Below are positions 43,311 to 51,380 of a DNA stretch of 64,000 bases, in pieces. The first letter of the stretch is position 1. Each line of letters opens with the position of its first letter. The DNA is from Flavobacteriales bacterium (GTDB taxonomy: Bacteria > Bacteroidota > Bacteroidia > CAIKAF01). Under the pieces are notes generated by a model that was not told the origin of the DNA, did no database searches, and worked only from the letters and a program-made list of their open reading frames with translations. The stretch covers positions 722,016 to 786,015 of the forward strand of contig JAGYKD010000001.1 in assembly GCA_018401695.1 (NCBI GenBank). Reading direction: 5' to 3'. The translations under genes were made by a program, and so were the position numbers.

Positions 43311-43470
43311 TCTCTGCCTAAAAATGGTAAGTCGAAGGCCTCCAATCTTGGCACGAGATTTGAAATATGCCTTCGGTATCGTATCTTTATAACCTTGGTT
43401 TAGATAGTAATGCCTTCTTTATTCCCTTATAAAAAAGCGCTATCCAAAAACTCCAGAATGCCATACATGT

Positions 43471-45372
43471 ATGCCACGATTTAGTTTACCCTTAGTCCTC
43501 GCCCCTGTTTTTTTGTTTTTCAATTTTTCCGCGCTTTTTGGCCAAGCCTGCCCGGGTTGTGCCGTAAACAACAGCTGTTTTGTGGCGGGTGGCGGACTGT
43601 GTCCCGATTCGCTTCCCGGTGCCGTGGTAGGCAGCGGCTACAGCCAAGACGTTACCTTTTATTTGCCCGAGCAAATAGACGCTACTAGTTTTTCTGGTGG
43701 CTTACTTGGCATGGTGGACCTTCTTGAAATGCGGATTGACGCCATTAGCGGCCTACCTTTTGGATTAAACTGGACCTGCAACAATACCGGCAACAATTGC
43801 ACCTATTATCCTACTCAGGGCGACAGCCTAGGCTGTGTAAAAATTTGTGGAGTTCCCATTGGCAATCCCGGGGTTTATAATATCAACATTTTTGTTACGG
43901 CAACCGTAGATGCAGGCATCCTTGGAGCACAACAAGGGCAGACCTCTTTTGCCAACTTGCTGGTTCTTTTGCCCGACACCTCTTCGAATAACGGATTTTC
44001 CATGGCTCCCGGATTAGGCTGTGCTCCCCTCACGGTAAACTTCATTAACAATTTCCCGAGCAATGGGTATCAAGCCATACCCGGTCAAACCCAAGGCTAT
44101 GTGTATACCTGGGATTTTGGCAATGGTTTGCAATCCAATGTCGAAAACCCTCCTGCTGTCACGTATATTAATCCGGGTCAATTTCCGGTGCAATACAGTG
44201 CCACCGTTGACACCTTTGGTTTTCAACTCAATGATATTACCGTTACGGCAGTCAACTGTACGGATTTAATCGGCCCCCCGGATTTGTACCTTAAGGTTTT
44301 TGATGGCAGCAACAATGAGGTATTTAGCACCATCAATAGTCCAACAACCAGTCTGCCCTTTAGTGTAAGTCCTTCGCTTACTGCCAACAATCCGCCCTAT
44401 CGGGTGGAAGTTTGGGACGATGACTCCGGCTTTTTAGGCTCTCCGGACGACAACTGTTTTGACAACACCGAGAACCCACACCCACCGGTGACCCTTCCTC
44501 TGCCGGCGGTGAATCAATTGGGAAACACCACCCAATTTTTTAGTCAAGGCAATACTCCTTTGGCCTTCAACTACACCTACGCAAAAAATGCTTTTCAGGT
44601 TCAAGTAACCGACACCGTATTGGTACTACCTGTTCCTCCACAGCAACAACTGGTAGTAAGTCCGGGGACTCAAGTGTGCACACCCGACAGCGTGTTGCTT
44701 CATGTGGGATCCGGCTATGGCTACGAATGGTTTTTTAACGATACCCTTATTTTACCCGGCGCACAAACCGATTCTGCTTGGGTAAGCCAAAGTGGCTCCT
44801 ATAAAGTTCGCGTTTTTGACTTAAATACCGGATGTTTTAGTTTTAGTAACGACACCTCTATTTCTGTTTCCCCGGGAATACCCGGCAATTTTGCCATTGC
44901 TGTAAGTGCTCCCGGTGTTTTGAGCAGCAACATTTCGGGTTTTTATGCCTTCCAGTGGATTTTCTTATCCGGCACCCAATGGGTAAACATTCCAGGGCCC
45001 ACGGGCACACAATCCAACTATACGGTTCCTGCTCCCGGAGATTATGGCCTTATTGCCGAAACTCCGGAAGGCTGCAAGGATACCGCCTTCATAACGGTTA
45101 ACAACTTAGGTTTTGGAACAGCTGACCAAGAAGGCAAATTGTATCCGAACCCAAGCTCAGGGCAGGTTTTCCTTGAATTGCCCGGCTGGAATGGCCAGGT
45201 TCAAGTTGGCTTAATCGACATGCAAGGGCGCACGCTTTATGAACAGTTGGAGAGCATGAGTCCGGAAGGTAGACTGCATCTTGACTTTAGGGACTTTCCT
45301 TCTGGCTTATACCGGATGCTAGTGCGTCAAGCCGGCCGCCAATGGACGGGGAATTTATGGCTTCAGCCCTGA
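43471..45372 (+). CDS. secreted PKD-domain protein with T9SS type A sorting domain
   Basis: A 633-residue exported protein. The signal peptide (about 1-25) precedes Cys-rich PGCAVNNSCF. A PKD repeat lies near residues 205-270 (WDFGNGLQSN), followed by an extended region carrying DDDSGFLG and a beta-rich stretch. An Ig-like repeat (about 400-470) follows. LYPNPSSGQVFLELPG opens the type A T9SS sorting domain (about 555-633). The likely role is cell-surface adhesion. No ligand is predictable. It is transcribed alone before the isochorismate synthase gene. Confidence 0.85.
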   Translation: MPRFSLPLVLAPVFLFFNFSALFGQACPGCAVNNSCFVAGGGLCPDSLPGAVVGSGYSQDVTFYLPEQIDATSFSGGLLGMVDLLEMRIDAISGLPFGLNWTCNNTGNNCTYYPTQGDSLGCVKICGVPIGNPGVYNINIFVTATVDAGILGAQQGQTSFANLLVLLPDTSSNNGFSMAPGLGCAPLTVNFINNFPSNGYQAIPGQTQGYVYTWDFGNGLQSNVENPPAVTYINPGQFPVQYSATVDTFGFQLNDITVTAVNCTDLIGPPDLYLKVFDGSNNEVFSTINSPTTSLPFSVSPSLTANNPPYRVEVWDDDSGFLGSPDDNCFDNTENPHPPVTLPLPAVNQLGNTTQFFSQGNTPLAFNYTYAKNAFQVQVTDTVLVLPVPPQQQLVVSPGTQVCTPDSVLLHVGSGYGYEWFFNDTLILPGAQTDSAWVSQSGSYKVRVFDLNTGCFSFSNDTSISVSPGIPGNFAIAVSAPGVLSSNISGFYAFQWIFLSGTQWVNIPGPTGTQSNYTVPAPGDYGLIAETPEGCKDTAFITVNNLGFGTADQEGKLYPNPSSGQVFLELPGWNGQVQVGLIDMQGRTLYEQLESMSPEGRLHLDFRDFPSGLYRMLVRQAGRQWTGNLWLQP

Positions 45373-45392
45373 TGTGTGAAGGCCAGAATTGG

Positions 45393-45400
45393 TACCTTTG
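45393..45400 (+). promoter_or_regulatory. -7 box (TAnnTTTG) of the isochorismate synthase gene
   Basis: TACCTTTG matches TAnnTTTG and lies 6 bases upstream of the ATG at 45407. The transcript would be nearly leaderless. The box makes the upstream ATG at 45389 an unlikely start. Confidence 0.45.
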
Positions 45401-45406
45401 GGTACT

Positions 45407-46480
45407 ATGAACAATACCGGTATCTCTTGGGAAAAGCTATTTACTCGTCCTAAAAGCGAGGGCTTGTATGGAGGTATATTTGCATTTCCTGGAGAAGAGC
45501 CTCGGGTTTTTGGTGGCAAAGTGGAACAGGGGCTGCATCTAAGTCGAGGCGTCCCCCGTTTTTTGTTGTTTCCTTTTTCGGAAAATGAACCTTACCCGGG
45601 CATTGACTTGCCTTTGCAAGAGGAAACAGACTTGGAATCACTCAACGAAAATTGGGAAATGACGGATGGCTGGGGATGTTCCATGCTTTGCCACACGGTA
45701 GATTCCGAGGAGTACAAGAAAATGGTAGACGATGCCCTTTCTGTTTTGGGAGGGTCCTTTAAAAAAGCCATGCTATGCAGGCGCTGGCAGGTTGCAAAGA
45801 GTCGTTTTTTTCCTATATACGCTTGGAAATCTCTAAGGGAGGCCTTTCCCAACACCTTTACTTGGCTGGCAACTTGCCCCGTAGCCGGCACTTGGATTGG
45901 GGCTTCTCCGGAGCTATTGCTGGAGCAACAAGGAGCCAAAGCCCAAAGTTGGTCTCTGGCAGGCACGCGGCACCAAAGTCGGCCTTCGGGCTGGACAGCG
46001 AAGGAAAAAGAAGAGCAGGATTTGGTAACCCGTCATATTCGTTCGAGCATGCAGACTTTTGGTTTGAGCGATATCCAAGAAGAGGGACCCCAAGAATTCG
46101 CAATGGGCGACCTGAAGCATTTGGCCACCCGATTATCCGGAACTCTGCCTGATGCAAATACCGAAACCGGCCTTCGGCTGGCTAGACTTATGCATCCTAC
46201 CCCGGCCATTGGAGGCACTCCAACAGAAGCAGCACTTTCCTTTATTCAGGAAAAAGAAAAGCAAAACCGGGGATATTATGCCGGATTTATGGGGCTTTTG
46301 GAACCGGAAGAAGTTAGATTAAGGCTGTACGTTAATCTCCGCTGCGCTTCTATAGCTCCAGAAGCCCATTGGATATTTGCCGGAGCGGGAATAACTGCTC
46401 TTTCAAACCCCAAGGCCGAAGCACGGGAAACGGAGCGGAAAGCGGACTTGATTCGTCCCTTTTTGGGCGTTTCTCCTTGA
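45407..46480 (+). CDS. menF: isochorismate synthase (chorismate-binding family)
   Basis: A 357-residue cytosolic enzyme turning chorismate into isochorismate for menaquinone or siderophore synthesis. The chorismate-binding core runs from about residue 135 to the end, with AGTRHQSR (catalytic Lys/Arg region), HLATRLSG, the family motif MHPTPAIGGTP and the closing AGAGITALSNPKAEARETE. Menaquinone synthesis is the likely route in this group, but menD and the other men genes are not in the window, so entC-type function is not excluded. The start is chosen after the -7 box. Confidence 0.88.
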   Translation: MNNTGISWEKLFTRPKSEGLYGGIFAFPGEEPRVFGGKVEQGLHLSRGVPRFLLFPFSENEPYPGIDLPLQEETDLESLNENWEMTDGWGCSMLCHTVDSEEYKKMVDDALSVLGGSFKKAMLCRRWQVAKSRFFPIYAWKSLREAFPNTFTWLATCPVAGTWIGASPELLLEQQGAKAQSWSLAGTRHQSRPSGWTAKEKEEQDLVTRHIRSSMQTFGLSDIQEEGPQEFAMGDLKHLATRLSGTLPDANTETGLRLARLMHPTPAIGGTPTEAALSFIQEKEKQNRGYYAGFMGLLEPEEVRLRLYVNLRCASIAPEAHWIFAGAGITALSNPKAEARETERKADLIRPFLGVSP

Positions 46481-46519
46481 ACTCCGAAAATTGCCAAGAC
46501 CACTAAACGCCTATAGAGG

Positions 46520-46805
46520 CTGAGACTGCTGAAGCCTTGTGTTTTCAAGGTTTTAGCCCTGACTCAAAGATGCTGACTCAAAGATGCTGACTCAAAGATG
46601 CTGACTCAAAGATGCTGACTCAAAGATGCTGACTCAAAGATGCTGACTCAAAGATGCTGACCGTAAGCGTCAGTACGTAAGCGTCAGTACGTAAGCGTCA
46701 GTACCTAAGCGTCAGTACCTAAGCGTCAGTACCTAAGCGTCAGGACCTAAGCGTCAGGACCTAAGCGTCAGGACAACATCACCGCCTGAATAGCATGGTG
46801 GCCAC
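46520..46805. repeat. MITE-like element, copy 4, with expanded 14-bp tandem array
   Basis: The left flank GCCTTGTGTTTTCAAGG and right flank CCGCCTGAATAGCATGG match the ends of copies 1 and 2. Between them lies a 14-bp tandem array at 46559-46774: seven copies of CTGACTCAAAGATG followed by eight copies of STAAGCGTCAGKAC. Both units are variants of the hairpin motif found singly in the other copies. No reading frame. Confidence 0.7.
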
Positions 46806-46866
46806 AGGCTCAGTTTTTTTTGGGCGCTTAAACCGTGGGCTACCGTTTCGTATTTCCTATAAGAAA

Positions 46867-46933
46867 AAATCTCTACATAATTTTTTATAAATTATTGATT
46901 ATCAGTATAATGAAAAGTAAAAAATCTCTACAT
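46867..46933 (+). repeat. 67-bp composite element, copy A
   Basis: AAATCTCTACAT (46867-46878), 16 bases, TTGATTATCAG (46895-46905), 16 bases, AAATCTCTACAT (46922-46933). The 12-bp direct repeats start 55 bases apart, exactly as in copies at 37264-37330 and 56702-56768. It lies between the isochorismate synthase and tryptophan dioxygenase genes. Confidence 0.8.
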
Positions 46934-47067
46934 ACTTGATTAAAGAAAGGGAAAAGAGGAAAAAGCTCGTTGGTTTAAGAAACGGCATGTGAAATACCTT
47001 TCCAAACCTTTTAGCAAGTCCCGGGCTCGAGAAAACTGAGCCTTCCGTGCTAAGCCATTAGATTTTG

Positions 47068-47075
47068 TACTTTTG
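47068..47075 (+). promoter_or_regulatory. -7 box (TAnnTTTG) of the tryptophan dioxygenase gene
   Basis: TACTTTTG lies 8 bases upstream of the ATG at 47084 and fits the Bacteroidota -7 consensus. The short leader would carry no conventional ribosome-binding site, as is common in this phylum. Confidence 0.5.
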
Positions 47076-47083
47076 GAATAACT

Positions 47084-48043
47084 ATGGACACGCAACAAGC
47101 AAACAATCAAGAGGCTTTAAAAGAGCAAATTCGGAAGCTGGAAGAAAAGTATGCTGCCATGGGACAAGACCTAAGCAGCTACCTCGACGGCCTCCTATAT
47201 TCTGAATACCTAACCTATTGGGATTATATAAACTTGGACGTGTTGCTCAACCTGCAACAGCCTAGAACGGCATTTCCTGACGAGGAAGTGTTTATTATGT
47301 ACCACCAAATTACGGAACTCTATTTTAAGCTTTGCCTGCATGAAATGCGGCAGATCCAAGAAAAAAGTGGGGATGGCGCCTTTATGGCTCAGCGCTTAAA
47401 GCGCATGACGGCCTACTTTGAAAGCCTTACTAAGTCCTTCTCTATAATGATAGAGGGGATGGAGCCCGAGCAGTTTTTAAAATTCCGCATGGCTTTACTG
47501 CCTGCCTCAGGCTTTCAGTCGGCTCAATACCGAATGATTGAACTTCAAGCAACCCCACTCATTCATTTGGCGCGTCACGACCTCCGCAGCTCCCTTTTGG
47601 AACAAAAGGCCGACATTCCCACCCTATATTCGCATATTTACTGGAATCAAGGTGCTACCGAACTGGCTACAGGCAAAAAAACGCTTACCCTTAGGCAGTT
47701 CGAGTCCAAGTACGGAAGCACCTTTTTGGCGATGGCTCATGAAATGGAAGGCAAAACTTTGTACGATATGTATTTAGATTTGCCGGATTCAGAGCAGGGG
47801 CCGGAATTAAAAGAAAGCTTAAGAACCTTCGACCGCCAAGTAAATATTGACTGGCCACTTGTCCATTACAAATCTGCCGTTAGATATCTCAAAAAGAATC
47901 CGGAAGACATAAAAGCTACCGGCGGTACCAACTGGCAAAAGTACCTTCCTCCCAAGCACCAATTCCGGATATTCTTTCCTGATCTATGGACAAAAGAGGA
48001 AAAAGAGCACTGGGGTGTTCCCGAAAAAATGGGGGTTTTATGA
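47084..48043 (+). CDS. kynA: tryptophan 2,3-dioxygenase
   Basis: A 319-residue heme enzyme that opens the indole ring of tryptophan to form N-formylkynurenine, the first step of tryptophan breakdown. The family core is recognised by YSEYLTYWDYINLDVLLNLQ, FIMYHQITELYFKL (distal pocket), LLPASGFQSAQYRMIELQ and a C-terminal TGGTNWQKYLP segment. The length is slightly longer than short bacterial homologues. Kynurenine pathway partners are not in the window. Its stop overlaps the start of the M23 peptidase gene (ATGA). Confidence 0.92.
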   Translation: MDTQQANNQEALKEQIRKLEEKYAAMGQDLSSYLDGLLYSEYLTYWDYINLDVLLNLQQPRTAFPDEEVFIMYHQITELYFKLCLHEMRQIQEKSGDGAFMAQRLKRMTAYFESLTKSFSIMIEGMEPEQFLKFRMALLPASGFQSAQYRMIELQATPLIHLARHDLRSSLLEQKADIPTLYSHIYWNQGATELATGKKTLTLRQFESKYGSTFLAMAHEMEGKTLYDMYLDLPDSEQGPELKESLRTFDRQVNIDWPLVHYKSAVRYLKKNPEDIKATGGTNWQKYLPPKHQFRIFFPDLWTKEEKEHWGVPEKMGVL

Positions 48044-49362
48044 GGCAACATGGTAACGGCCTTGTTCGACTTTTTGCAGTATGCATTGCTGCGCTTTGGT
48101 TGAGTGCCTGCAGCTCTGCTCCTCAAGAAAAGCCCTCTGCGCTTTCATCCAAGCAAGAAATACTGGAAGAGCAAGTTTCCGAAGAAATGTTTGGCATTCC
48201 CATGCAGAACCTACAAGCAAGAGCATTTCAAGTGGAGCAAGGGCAAAGTTTTTCGGAGATTTTGGCCTCCCACAAAGTCCCTGGAAACGTTTCCGGGGCC
48301 CTGATTGAAGCCTCAGATTCTATTTTTGACTTGCGTAAGCTTAGGGCAGGAAAGCCTTATACCCTGCTGTGTAAAAAAGGGAGCGATGGACTTCCGGTTT
48401 GTTTGGTATATGAAGCCAGCCTTACGGAAGCCGTGGTTTTTGACTGGAGGCAAGAAAAGGCTCCTACGGTGTACAAAGAAGCCCGAGCAATCGTTTACGC
48501 ACAGAAAGAAGCCGCCGGGGTAATTGAGTCTTCTTTGTACCAAACCGTGGTAGATCAAGGTTTGGACCCCAACATTTGTTACAAACTGGACGGAATGTTT
48601 AAATGGTCGGTAGACTTTTTTGCCTTACAAAAAGGCGATAGGTTTCGGGTTATTTACGAAGCCATGTATGCCGATACTCTAGACCTTGGGGTACACAAAA
48701 TCTTGGCGGCAACCTTTACCCATAGGGGAAAAGAGCGTATGGCTATTCGGTTTGAGCAAGGTGAAAAAGTGGGCTTTTACGATGCTGAGGGACAAAGCAT
48801 GAAAAGCAGGTTCTTAAAGGCGCCTTTAGAGTATTCAAGAATTTCTAGTCGATACAACCTCAACCGCTACCACCCTATCCTTAAAAGGCGAAAAGCCCAT
48901 TTAGGCACCGATTACGCCGCACCTACCGGAACGCCTATTGTTTCGGTGGCCGACGGTGTGGTGGTTGCTGCCGGTTACGGAAGAGGAAACGGCAATTATG
49001 TTAAAGTAAAGCACGACAACACCTATACCACTCAGTACTTACACATGAGTAAGTTTGGCCAAGGCATTAAGCGCGGTATGCGCGTGAGTCAAGGCCAAGT
49101 TATTGGCTATGTAGGAAGCACAGGATTAGCTACCGGCCCCCACTTATGTTACCGGTTTTGGAAAAACGGAAAGCAGGTAGACCCATTCAAGGAGCAGCCG
49201 CAGGTAACCGAACCCTTAGCCGACAGCCTTAGGCCTGCCTTTGAAAAAATTAGAGACCGCTTGGTTCCCCAATTGGAGTCCATAGGCTACCATGAGCATT
49301 TAAGACAGGCCGCACTGAATGCCTTAAAGAAAAGTACCGCAAGTTTCAAGGCGGATGCCTAA
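48040..49362 (+). CDS. M23 family LytM-type peptidase lipoprotein
   Basis: A 440-residue cell-envelope lipoprotein (lipobox LWLSACSSA near residue 24). An OapA/LysM-like region (about 60-250) precedes the C-terminal M23 domain (about 275-385): HLGTDYAAPTGTPI supplies His287 and Asp291, and GPHLCYRFW near 366-374 replaces the usual HLHY motif with HLCY, so Cys370 stands where the second zinc-binding His is normally found. This variant is common among Bacteroidota homologues but should affect zinc binding. It may still cut peptidoglycan cross-links or be a divisome activator. It is coupled to kynA. Confidence 0.88.
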   Translation: MRQHGNGLVRLFAVCIAALWLSACSSAPQEKPSALSSKQEILEEQVSEEMFGIPMQNLQARAFQVEQGQSFSEILASHKVPGNVSGALIEASDSIFDLRKLRAGKPYTLLCKKGSDGLPVCLVYEASLTEAVVFDWRQEKAPTVYKEARAIVYAQKEAAGVIESSLYQTVVDQGLDPNICYKLDGMFKWSVDFFALQKGDRFRVIYEAMYADTLDLGVHKILAATFTHRGKERMAIRFEQGEKVGFYDAEGQSMKSRFLKAPLEYSRISSRYNLNRYHPILKRRKAHLGTDYAAPTGTPIVSVADGVVVAAGYGRGNGNYVKVKHDNTYTTQYLHMSKFGQGIKRGMRVSQGQVIGYVGSTGLATGPHLCYRFWKNGKQVDPFKEQPQVTEPLADSLRPAFEKIRDRLVPQLESIGYHEHLRQAALNALKKSTASFKADA

Positions 49363-49371
49363 CTTCATAGC

Positions 49372-50679
49372 ATGCTCACCAATAGAACCCTTAGGCTAGT
49401 ATCTGTTGTTGCCGGCTGTGCTTTATGCGGCTTAGTTACCATTCAAGTGTTTTGGGTGCAAAAAGCCTACCGGTTCACCAGCGAACAGTTTCAAAACCGC
49501 GTTGAGCTTGGCTTACTAAATGTTGCCAATCAAGTGTATCGCTACCACAGCGATTCCACCAATATTAGAGAGTCTGTGGTTACCACCGACGGAGACTTGT
49601 TTGCTATGCAAATTGGGGCAACCACCTCTCCTGATTTTTTGCTGAATTTGCTTGTGGCCGAGTTTAGAAAGCAAAGCATTTTACAAGATTTTCAGGTAGG
49701 AATGTACGATTGCTTTTCAGACTCCGTAGTGTGGAGGCAGTATTCCGAAGCACTCGGCCCTTTGTTTCATGCTTCAGGAACCAACAATATTCCTTGGACC
49801 AAACAATTATCCGAGCTGAATTTATCCAAAGACAGCCATACGGTTTTGGTGCACTTTACTAAGCAAGGTGCGTTTATTTCAAGGCAAATGAGCCTAATGT
49901 ATTTCACCACCTTGGGCATCCTTATCATTATGGGTGTCTTTATTTTTATGGTGTTTATTATCTTCAGAGAAAAGCGGCTTTCCGCCATGCGTCAAGATTT
50001 TATAAACAACATGACCCATGAATTTAAGACCCCCATTGCCTCTCTTTTAGTCGCCGGAGAAGTCCTCCAAAAGGATAGAACAGCCTCAGCCCCCGAAAAA
50101 GTTAAGTCCTATGGCAGCATCATACAAAAGGAGTCTTTGCGGCTTCGAAATCAGGTTGAGCAAATTCTAAAAGTTGCCCTGATTGAATCCAATCGGCACA
50201 AACTTAAGATGGAGCCTTTGGACCTGGGACTGTTGGTACAAGAAATTGTGGCACAAATTAAGCTGCGCATGGATGCCAGCGGCGCCAAATTCACCGCGGA
50301 AATTGACTCGGAGCAATCCTACCTTATTCTGGGCCATGCCACGCACTTAGGAAATGCCCTTTACAATTTGCTCGACAATGCCCTTAAATACGGTGGCGAT
50401 GAAGTGGAAATCTTTCTTAGTCTAAAAAGAACCGGCCCGCATCAAGTTGCTCTAACCGTAAAAGACAACGGTCCCGGAATTCCGCAAAAACTACAACGTA
50501 TGGTTTTTGAAAAGTTTTATCGGGTACCCACAGGCAACCTACACGATGTTAAGGGCTTTGGTTTAGGCTTAAGCTATGTAAAGGAAATCGCCAAACATCA
50601 TCATGCCCTAATCCAACTCCAAAGCGCCCCCGGGAAAGGGGCTAAATTCACGTTAACCTTTAATTCCATTAAGCCATGA
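49372..50679 (+). CDS. membrane sensor histidine kinase
   Basis: A 435-residue inner-membrane kinase. Two membrane segments (about 8-27 and 176-198) enclose a periplasmic sensor of about 150 residues. The dimerisation domain carries the phosphoacceptor His near residue 216 in MTHEFKTPIA. The catalytic domain shows N box NLLDNALKYGG, G1 DNGPGIP and G2 GFGLGLSYV. It begins 9 bases after the M23 peptidase gene, and its stop overlaps the cognate regulator gene (ATGA). The stimulus is unknown; the neighbourhood suggests envelope stress. Confidence 0.93.
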   Translation: MLTNRTLRLVSVVAGCALCGLVTIQVFWVQKAYRFTSEQFQNRVELGLLNVANQVYRYHSDSTNIRESVVTTDGDLFAMQIGATTSPDFLLNLLVAEFRKQSILQDFQVGMYDCFSDSVVWRQYSEALGPLFHASGTNNIPWTKQLSELNLSKDSHTVLVHFTKQGAFISRQMSLMYFTTLGILIIMGVFIFMVFIIFREKRLSAMRQDFINNMTHEFKTPIASLLVAGEVLQKDRTASAPEKVKSYGSIIQKESLRLRNQVEQILKVALIESNRHKLKMEPLDLGLLVQEIVAQIKLRMDASGAKFTAEIDSEQSYLILGHATHLGNALYNLLDNALKYGGDEVEIFLSLKRTGPHQVALTVKDNGPGIPQKLQRMVFEKFYRVPTGNLHDVKGFGLGLSYVKEIAKHHHALIQLQSAPGKGAKFTLTFNSIKP

Positions 50680-51380
50680 GTGTTTTGCAAAGCATCGGAT
50701 ACGTAGAGGATGATCCCAGTTTGGGGATGCTTTTGGCAGACCAGCTTGAACAAGAGGGTTGGAAGGTGCATTGGTTTCAGAATGGAAAAGAAGCCCTCAA
50801 GGCCTTTGAATCCAATTGCCCGGATTTTTTTGTTTTGGATGTTATGTTGCCCGGTTTGGATGGATTTTCCCTTGCCAAACAGCTTAGAGAAACGGCCCCC
50901 GAGGCTCCTATCTTGTTTCTAACTGCAAAAGGAGAAACCCCCGATCGACTCAAAAGCCTCACCTTAGGCGACGACTACTTGGCCAAGCCTTTTTCTTTTG
51001 AAGAACTCATTCTGCGCATTAAAAACCTCTGGAACCGAACAACACCAAATGCAGACCTAAGCCCCAGTGTCTTTGCCTTAGGCTCATTTACCTTTGACAG
51101 CACCAACTTTTTGTTATCTCACCCCGAGGCCGGTGACCGTAGATTAACCGACCGGGAGGGAAAGCTGTTGCATGCGCTTTGCAAGCTTGGCCATAGGGTG
51201 GTAAAACGCGAAGAACTTATGATGGAAGTTTGGGGAAAGGACGACTATTTTACGGGCAGAAGCATGGACGTTTTTATTTCAAAACTCCGTAAATACTTAA
51301 GTGTAGATTCCAAGGTAAAAATCCAAGTGGTGCATGGTATTGGGTTTGAATTTATTATACCCAACCAAAATTCCGATTAA
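50676..51380 (+). CDS. OmpR/PhoB-type response regulator
   Basis: A 234-residue cytosolic transcription factor. The receiver domain (about 1-120) has acidic pocket Asp12-Asp13 and phosphoacceptor Asp55 in FFVLDVMLPGLDG. The linker leads to a winged-helix output domain (about 140-232) with GRSMDVFISKLRKYL, the DNA-contact helix. It is translated with the kinase gene just upstream. Its stop overlaps the stop of the convergent 922-residue gene, so both transcripts run into each other. Confidence 0.93.
   Translation: MSVLQSIGYVEDDPSLGMLLADQLEQEGWKVHWFQNGKEALKAFESNCPDFFVLDVMLPGLDGFSLAKQLRETAPEAPILFLTAKGETPDRLKSLTLGDDYLAKPFSFEELILRIKNLWNRTTPNADLSPSVFALGSFTFDSTNFLLSHPEAGDRRLTDREGKLLHALCKLGHRVVKREELMMEVWGKDDYFTGRSMDVFISKLRKYLSVDSKVKIQVVHGIGFEFIIPNQNSD

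Noticed and set aside
46867-46933. Two identical 12-bp repeats around a 43-base spacer, considered as a minimal CRISPR
   Set aside because: Repeats are too short, no cas genes are present, and the spacer centre is conserved in all three copies.
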